From: Didymella arachidicola
Taxonomy: Eukaryota > Ascomycota > Dothideomycetes > Pleosporales > Didymellaceae
DNA length: 64,000 bases
Reading direction: 5' to 3'
Assembly: GCA_016630955.3 (NCBI GenBank)
Contig: CM049997.1
Coordinates: forward strand, 372,001-436,000
Below, piece after piece: positions 56,940 through 64,000 of the stretch. Numbering within the stretch: the first letter of the stretch is position 1; every line of letters begins with the position of its first letter. The notes under the pieces were generated by a model that saw only the letters and a program-made list of their open reading frames with translations, ran no database searches and had not been told where the DNA came from. Both the position numbers and the translations under genes were made by a program.

Positions 56940-59900
56940 GGCCTGCTGCGAGGATGTCAGAATTTCCTAATAGGGCTGACTGGGTGCAGTGTTTCATAAT
57001 TACCATGATCACGAATTGTTTTCTGCGCACTCTAAAACAAACGGCCTCTGGCAGTCTAGCAGTGTATCTGGGCTGATGTCTCAAGCATGGCACGCGCACG
57101 GTGTCAGGACAACGTTGGAAAATCGGAAAAAGACCCTGCGGGTGGAGGGCGCTTGCAGGTGTACTTGTAGAGGGCGTTGTAGTGACCGTTAGACGGTGGA
57201 TGCTGGTGGCTCGAGTCTGTCACAGTCCTACTATGCAGAGAGAGCACATCTGCCGGGTTGTATCCTCCAGTGAGAGTTCTCGAGTCGAAGATAGACACGA
57301 AGCCTCCGCCAATCCACGAGCGGGCCTTTCCCGCCCGCATGATGGTCGACGTGAGGCCAGCGCTTGTACGACAGCGTTGAGAGGGCACAACAGCAACGCT
57401 ATTCGTCGCTCTGCAGATGAGAGACTGACCTAAATACCCCCGAATAGGCAATATATATGCCATTAATAACTTCTACTGCAGGTCACGCGGCACTAGACCA
57501 GGGTTGAGGTTGAGAGGGGCCCGCATTGGATCAGGCTCGCTTCGGGACGACGGCAATGGGCGCATCGTCAGCGGGACGTGCGCAAAGAGATTCGTCCAGA
57601 GGCGCCAGAGGCGATCATTGCGGACGCCGGCTGCGTGCACCAGATGCATGGTAGATCTGAGTTGGCCATGCTGTGTACGCGTGCAATTAATTGGGATGTA
57701 CGGTGCCTGCTTCGACACGTCGCACAGCCTCACCATGGTACGTACCGAAAAGTGCTTCTGTTCCGGAGCTACGCAACCTGTTTTGACGTCGCATGAACAG
57801 CGTTATTCGCCTGTCCAGCGGTCACTGACTCTGGCTTGGGCGGCGATGGTGGGAGTCCCCTGTCGGTGATGGTTCGGGCAGCAGGCGTTGTGGCTGGCCA
57901 GTGAGGTTGGGGGAAGCGGTTAAGATGAATTACAGATTGCGGGATGCGGGCGGGCTTGTCCGACAAGGGCCGCGGCCTTGCGAAAGCGTGAATCAACAGC
58001 CTCATCTCAAGCCATCTGCGCGACGCGATATTGGCAACAGCTCATCACAGGACGTGCCGGGCCCAGCGCAGAACGCACGGCCGCATGCATTCACGTGTTC
58101 TGATGCACAAGAATCTTGTTATACGTCATTGGTTCTTCATTCGGCCTCAGGCTGCCTCTGCTCAACTCCGTCAAGAGGATTTCTCGGACCACTTTACCTG
58201 TGGTGCAACGTGACGACCACGACCGATAGCGGATCAAAGCGCCGACTCACCGCGACGCCAGCATACGGAACGTTATGACTCCACCGTATCAATTTGCGAC
58301 ACTGACCGCTGCTTCTCGGGCTGTGAGAGCTTCACCACTCAAGGGGACGGCTTATGGATGGTCGCGATGGAACCCGCTTCATGTCTTCAGCCAACGAAAG
58401 CGCAAAAGTCCACCGTTCTTTGCTCCCGTGACTGAACATTCATGCGGGCTAGAATGACTCCTCTGCTCTCTGACCGTCCGCTACCACGAAGAGCCTGCTG
58501 AGGCCTGCTAAAGCGTGCTTGAACAAGGCGAATGAGCTATCAGAAGTGCTCTCTGGGAGTTCGCACTACAACTCGCTAAAGAAACTTGCAGACAGGGATC
58601 AGCTTGAGCCCACTTCGACGCCCCTCGGCCAAGAGAGGACTGAAAAGCTACCTTACGGTTTTGCGCACTTTCCGCGAAAACGGCCCCGACACAACGGTCA
58701 TTGTACCGTGCTCAACATTCAAAGCCCGTCCAGACCTGCATCGCGCTCCGAACTACCTTACCGATGGCTCGTGGCTTACGTTTAGCTCTGGTGCCCTCAA
58801 TCTAAGCTGGGTTGCGATCCTAGCCCAAGTCTAGGAATGAACAACGAGCTCCAGGTAATTTGCCGAAGATTCAACGAGCGACTTCAGCCATCCTCTTGAT
58901 GAGGCCCACAAAGCGCACAACCAGGCAAGGGATGAAAAGGGCCTCCCGAAGACCAGGATGGCGACCACGGGTTGAAGTGGAGACTAGGACAGCATGAAGA
59001 CCACGCTCTCAGGTGAGCAAATCTCACGCGTGCTTGAAGCTCGAGGGGGTACATGTGTACTCGAGAGCCATTCGTGGACTACCAATTATTGACTTGTATC
59101 GTCGGTAACCAATGGCAGGTTGCAGGAGCCGTATATCCACCAAAGCGGAAGTTAGTCCATGCTCACTGAGGCCCGATCAACGTTGGCTTAATTAGTAGTC
59201 TTTCTTCGAGCAAGTGACCTAATTAAGGGACTATACATAGCAGCAAGCCAGCGCGGAGCGGTCCCTGTCGAGTGGCTGGCCCCGCTGTGGGAGCTAGGTA
59301 TTCTGCGTCCGCTCATTGGCTAGACTAGAGAAAGCTTGTCAAGCAAAATCCAACTCCCACGCATGCATCTGCACCACTCAGCGCGCAATCCCGCGCGGAG
59401 ACAGCCATCACGCCTTCGCTCTGTCGCTTCCGCATGTTGCGCCCATGTCAGTGTGCCGCGTCACACGCGAACTTACAACTCGCGTAGCTCGGAAATGCGC
59501 ACCAACCGACCTGCCCTCTTCGGTAGACCATGCTCTATGTCGTCTCGTCGGCCTAGCTAGCTCGGCCATCGAGGCCCGCAGTGGAAATGACCACGACGAT
59601 TGCAACCTCGAACCGGGTCAGCTCCAGTCTGCATGACCCCTCTCTTTTGCTCCGGCCTTCTGGCCGTATGTCGCACGAGCGAATAGCTTCGAGAAACAGC
59701 CGCATATCACGGTGCCACGACTCACCACGTATTTGTCTGCGATGATAGCCAAAGCAGGAATCAACCTCATGCTGCTACGCTCCACAACATTGAACACGTT
59801 CATTCAACGCTCCACCTGCAGCTCACATTTGGAGATCTGCGTAGACGGATTAGGTCACTAGCAACGTTCGGGCCGGCAAGTTATCGCAGCCGCTGCAAGT

Positions 59901-60593
59901 GTTCACGGATACATCTCTGCCTGCCCCGCAAGAGGTTGGGTAGTGAAGAGCCAAGGGCACAGACCTTGGTCAAAGTTCATGAAGCGGACCAGAAAATCCT
60001 TCATCTAGTACAGAAGGGTCAATCAACGTGCTCAATGAGCTCGCGAAAGCCTTGCGACCGATCGGATAGCCGTCGAGATATGCACCCCTCGAAAGTCTAG
60101 TGCTGCAGTTGGTCTTAGCTCGGCGGGTAAGTAAGCCCCAAAATAGGTGCAATCTCGAAAAGGCCCCAAATATCGATATCTGCCTGCAGCGTACGACTAG
60201 TCTGGCCAATCACCACGCCGCACGACGTGCATACTGGCGTTCGTACTGTCCTGCCGTTGGACGAATCCTCTTGACCACTGGGTCGATAGTATGGGGTCCA
60301 GAAATAGAACGAGCAGCATTTGCTCACATTTGTGCCGTTCGTGGTTATCTTATGGTACATATATGCCTGTCTCTTCCCTCCGAAGCAAACCAGACAGCAG
60401 CATAATTTGGTTCCCTTCTTTTCACACTGAAGTCCGCTGGTCGAACTTCGCATACCTATCTTTAATTACGAGCAGCCGGCCGAGCCCTGCCATCCTGTCC
60501 CTTGCAAATCATCCTGTCGCGTGTTAGTCGTTATTGCCGCATTGTTTACTAGCTTTCTGTACCATTGCCCGGGGCATTAGTACATACATCGCC
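56940..60593. other. 3.6-kb gene-poor region upstream of the PRO1-like regulator
   Basis: No supported coding region on either strand. Frames of up to 125 codons occur, but none shows motifs, splice continuation or consistent coding bias. No transposon termini were found, apart from a small inverted CTTAATTAG/CTAATTAAG pair around 59189-59226. The final part is presumably the long promoter of the regulator starting at 60594; developmental regulators in fungi often have such promoters. Confidence 0.5.
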
Positions 60594-62637
60594 ATGTCGC
60601 CCTCCTCAGCACTCACATCGTCTGTTAAGCAACCTTCAACCATGGTTGGAACTACGACTGCTGCCAATGCAGCAAAACAAGCTGCCTCAAAGATGCACCG
60701 TCGATCACGAACAGGTAAGGTGACCCCTCCAGCGACCGCGCATAGGCGAACATACTGACCATAGCTCCACAGGGTGCTTCACATGCCGTCTGCGACGGAA
60801 GAAGTGTGACGAGGGTAAGAACTCGTGTCGTGCTTGCAAACACCTTGGTCTCAAGTGTGAATACAAGAGGCCAGTCTGGTGGAGCAACAGTGAGCAGAGG
60901 AAGAACCAGAAGGAGGTTATCAAGAACATCATCAAGCGCACAAAGTTGAACGAGAAGACCGCACAGGGAGTCGCAATGAGCACCAACACACCACCAAGCC
61001 TCTGCCACTCAATGCAAACAGCCGACTACTCTGACGGCATTGCTTGCACCCGCGCGCAATCAGTCGAGTCCCAGAACTCATTGTACTACAACTTCAACAC
61101 AGTAACACCGCCCGACTATTACAACGCGGCGATGCCGCCGCCAATGTTCGCTCCAGTCTACCAACATCCTGGTCAATTCGCACCTTACGAGATTGACATC
61201 AAGACTGAGAGTCAGATGTTCATCAATGACATCCCTACTCGCAGGGATTCGACCTTCTCTACCTTTAGCCACTACCAGACACCGCCAGCCGTCGGTCAAG
61301 GCTACCCGACCGACAACTGGATCCAGCAGGACTACTTCGAGAGCCACCGTGAAGCCTTTACTGAGGAACCTCTTGACTTCAACACCTTCGATTTTCCTAC
61401 CCACGGTGCTTTCAGCCCTTCGCATCAGTCCATGGTTCAAGTGGACGAGTGCGACCAGCACCTTCTTACCCACTTTGTCGACAACGTCATGCACATGGTG
61501 TACCCAGTGCTTGAGGCTAACCAACCCGGATCTGCCCGTGACAAAGTCATCTTGCCAGCTCTAGAGTCTAACAAGGCCTACTTGCACGCCTGCTTGAGCG
61601 TTTCTGCACTCCACATGAAGACCACCCAGGGGCTTCAAGGAGAGCAGATCGACAACGACATCTACAGGAACCGTTTCGCCGCTGTCCAGCAGCTCACAGA
61701 CTCTCTGATGAGCGACTGCGATCACGCCCAGACCCTGGAAGCTACCCTCGGAATGATCTTCTTCCCTTGCTCTGTCGGTCGATTCGACGATGCTTTGGTT
61801 GACATTCCATGGCACCAGCACTTCCAGGCTGTACAGAGCCTTGTTCACAAGCTTGAGCTGCCCAATCAGCTTGTCGCGATGAACGGACAGCAGCAAGCAC
61901 AGCCTCCCTTCAACATGACTCTCGCCTCATGGATCGACATTCTCGGCGCCACCATGAAGGGCAGGACACCGTCCTTTGCCGACACTTACCGCGAGAAGCT
62001 CATTGCTGATGCGCCCTCCGGTCTTGCCGAGCTGATGGGCTGCGAAGACCGAATCATGTACTTGATCTCGGAGATCGCCTGCCTCGACGCGCTGAAGCAG
62101 GAAGGTATGGACGATGTTCAGCTCTGCCAGCACATCCAGCTTCTTGGTGAGCAGATCAGCCTCACAGAGCCCCCTGTGGGATCCAACAACAGTGCGCTCT
62201 CCTCCACTGGCGAAGTTCTTCCCAGGCAGCTCCGCAGGAACATGACTGCAGTCTACCGCCTAGCAGCTCGCATCTATCTCTGCAGCCTGGTTCCTGACTT
62301 CGACCGCACTCAGCCCATCAACGCCAACCTTGTCAGCGCGCTTAGCAAGGCTATGGACTACATTCCGGCCGGACCTGAAGGCTTTGATCGGTCCCTCGTC
62401 TGGCCCCTGCTCGTCGCAGGCACAGTCTCTCTTCCCAACTCATCTTTTCGCAAGATGTTCTCCGAGCGCACTTCGCGCCTCGGCGATGCCTCTAATTCCG
62501 GCTCATTCGGCCGGATGAAGGCACTCCTGAACGAGGTATGGGCAGTCAATGACTACAACCTCACCAAAGGCATCAAACAGAGTGTTCACTGGCGGGCCAC
62601 GATGCAACAGAAGGGCTGGGATTTCCTGCTCATCTGA
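60594..62637 (+). CDS. Zn2Cys6 transcription factor, PRO1/RosA-like
   Basis: Two exons, 60594-60714 and 60773-62637, with a 58-nt intron; 661 residues. The join HRRSRTGCFTCRLRRKKCDE places the binuclear zinc cluster just after the intron. The full cluster is CFTCRLRRKKC...CRACKHLGLKC with six cysteines, followed by EYKRPVWWSN and a basic linker. That extended signature (RRSRxGCxTCRLRRKKCDE, then the WWSN segment) is characteristic of PRO1 of Sordaria, ADV-1 of Neurospora and RosA/NosA of Aspergillus, which control sexual development and hyphal fusion. The C-terminal two-thirds is the fungal-specific transcription-factor region (HMVYPVLEANQPGS, YLHACLSVSALHMK, FDRSLVWPLLVAG, WDFLLI end). Exactly which of these paralogues it represents needs a tree. 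It has a long gene-free upstream region. Confidence 0.9.
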
Positions 62638-63422
62638 GCATCCCCGCCACTCTGCTGGACAGCATTCTTATCTGTTTGCACATTCACTTCTGGCGATTCT
62701 GCCGAAAAGCACTTGCTTCTTCTTTGCATATACTTTTTTCTTGCACTATACCCACTTTCTGTTCTTTCGGCATTTTCAGCTCTGGCGAGCTTGAAGCATT
62801 TCTATGGCGCGAAGCAGCATCGACTGGACGATGCGGGATTATGACGATACGGCTGCATCCTTTGGGTTGGCAGAGTGGCATTGGGAAGCTAGAGCAGCTC
62901 CCGCTTTCTGTACAGTACTTGATAGGGGCATTGCCCAGCTCGAGAAGAATCGAAAGCCAACACTGGCGTATCGCTCAATCATCTTTGCCGCCCGCTTGTG
63001 TTCCAGACTGTGATTGGCTATAAGTGGTCGAGGCTGCAACCTCCGCAAATGTCGGTAGGTCTTGCCCCTCCGGAGCCGTTTTTGACAGACTGACCTAAAT
63101 ATAGCTGACTTTTGGCAAGAGTACCGCAGATTCATCGAAGCAGCCTTCAGGCAGCTCGACGCAGATGACGGTTCGTCCTGCAAGCTGTCTGCAACGGTAT
63201 TCTGGTCGCTCGCCCAGGACGGAAGAAAGTTTAGGCGGGTATAATTAGCCCTGGGTGATCTGGATTGCTTTGAAGCCCGTCGATTACGGGCCGCGCCTTC
63301 CTCTGGGCCCCCGAATAATCAGCCGTCGCACGTTGACGCAGCATTTGACTTCGTGTTCCGCCCCCACACTGCCTGTATACGCCTCCGTACCGCGCCAGAA
63401 ATCAGGCACTCCACAACTGCAC
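62638..63422. other. Intergenic region
   Basis: About 785 bases between the regulator stop and the next ATG. A short frame at 63098-63243 (containing FWQEYRRFIEAAFRQLD) looks protein-like for some 45 codons, but has no start or partner exon that I can see. It may be a gene remnant. Confidence 0.4.
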
Positions 63423-64000
63423 ATGGCATCTCCAGCCGCACAGCCGTTTATGTCGGTAGACACGACGAGTGTGGCGCCGCACAAGGATGAGGTCGAGAGC
63501 CCGAGCATCTCGGTCACAAATGCGCTCGCGCGCTACGAGTACGACCATGCCACGCCCGGGGGGACGAAGATCCTCATGGTAGAATGGGAGGACGACGATG
63601 CAACGCGAGGGGTGCGTGGCGAATGGCATGTGTCGTGGGAGGGCAGCTCGAGGGTGCTGCCTGCAGACGACCAGCAGACCAACGACGTGCACCGCATGTA
63701 TTTCCTGCTGCCGGCAGGGAGCACGGTGCCGAAGAGAGTCACTCTCACACATAGACCGCAGGATGCTGGCAGTACGCCTGTAGTATGGCATACCAACCCG
63801 TTGCCGGCACTCTTTCCGCCAGAATTGGGCGCATCAGCTCGCGCAGCCGGGAAGAAAGGCGTCCTGCATACAATATGGGCGAAGAAGCGGTTACAGGTGC
63901 TGCAGAAGGAGATTGACGCCGAGTCGCGGGACAATATTGAGGGTATTGGGCTGCTCATGGCGGTACAAGAGAAGGAATGGATTGAGCAAACATTTGGCGT
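63423..64000 (+). CDS. Conserved fungal hypothetical protein, cut by the right window edge
   Basis: An open frame from the ATG at 63423 to the window end (192 full codons, no stop). Recognisable blocks are NALARYEYDH, GGTKILMVEWEDDD, GEWHVSWEGSS, HRMYFLLPAGSTVPK and NPLPALFPPELGASA. The most conserved is AAGKKGVLHTIWAKKRLQVL, followed by IEGIGLLMAVQEKEWIEQTF. I associate this pattern with an uncharacterised protein conserved across filamentous ascomycetes, in which the first half resembles a beta-rich fold and the second is helical. Function is unknown. The start is plausible but an upstream exon cannot be excluded. The 3' end lies outside the window. Confidence 0.75.
   Translation, partial: MASPAAQPFMSVDTTSVAPHKDEVESPSISVTNALARYEYDHATPGGTKILMVEWEDDDATRGVRGEWHVSWEGSSRVLPADDQQTNDVHRMYFLLPAGSTVPKRVTLTHRPQDAGSTPVVWHTNPLPALFPPELGASARAAGKKGVLHTIWAKKRLQVLQKEIDAESRDNIEGIGLLMAVQEKEWIEQTFG

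Overview
The window is nuclear DNA of a filamentous ascomycete (Pezizomycotina). A Dothideomycete is the best guess, because several proteins resemble families I know mainly from that class. The signs are many short introns (mostly 44-66 nt, GTRNGT...YAG), Ser/Pro/Thr-rich fungus-specific proteins, and fungal versions of known genes: STT4, molybdenum-cofactor sulfurase, ornithine decarboxylase, TERT, and a PRO1/RosA-type Zn2Cys6 regulator. A pogo/Fot1-type transposon carries stop codons of the kind expected from repeat-induced point mutation (RIP). I found no CRISPR array, rRNA or convincing tRNA.

Layout. 0-6.3 kb, minus strand: a nucleoside 2-deoxyribosyltransferase-like protein, a Cys-cluster hypothetical protein, a tiny Cys-rich protein, and a secreted Cys-rich protein gene whose reading frame is broken. 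6.3-8.3 kb: spacer with a 256-bp foldback MITE. 8.3-14.3 kb, plus: STT4 phosphatidylinositol 4-kinase. 16-24 kb, minus: a Ser/Pro-rich protein, Moco sulfurase, an inserted 1.8-kb pogo element, and a Frag1/DRAM/Sfk1 membrane protein. 25.9-33.6 kb, plus: a large disordered protein, ornithine decarboxylase, and an F-box-like protein with a strand-composition switch. 34.3-39.9 kb, minus: a DH-BAR-SH3 Rho/Cdc42 exchange factor. It diverges from a ten-exon telomerase reverse transcriptase (TERT, 40.9-45.2 kb, plus). 45.8-48.5 kb, plus: a TBC-domain protein. 49.4-50.5 kb, minus: a C2H2 zinc-finger gene with a one-base frame break. 51.2-53.2 kb, plus: an LCCL-type membrane protein. 54.5-56.9 kb, minus: a SAM+PH (Boi-like) protein. 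57-60.6 kb: gene-poor. 60.6-62.6 kb, plus: a PRO1/RosA-like regulator. 63.4 kb to the right edge, plus: a conserved hypothetical protein cut by the window.

How the genes relate. Most are housekeeping or signalling genes without operon-like logic. One functional pairing stands out: STT4 and an Sfk1-family protein lie about 9 kb apart, and in budding yeast Sfk1 acts with Stt4 at the plasma membrane. A DH-BAR exchange factor, a SAM-PH Boi-like protein and a TBC protein give the region a polarity and trafficking flavour. That may be chance.

The gene models rest on reading splice sites by eye. For each multi-exon model I checked that the exons join in frame. Family names come from recognised motifs, not from a search. 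The strongest points for follow-up are the TERT gene with two stop-free 48-nt introns, the pogo copy with perfect termini but two RIP-type stops, the two frame-broken genes, the MITE, and the codon-composition switch centred on a palindrome inside the F-box-like gene.
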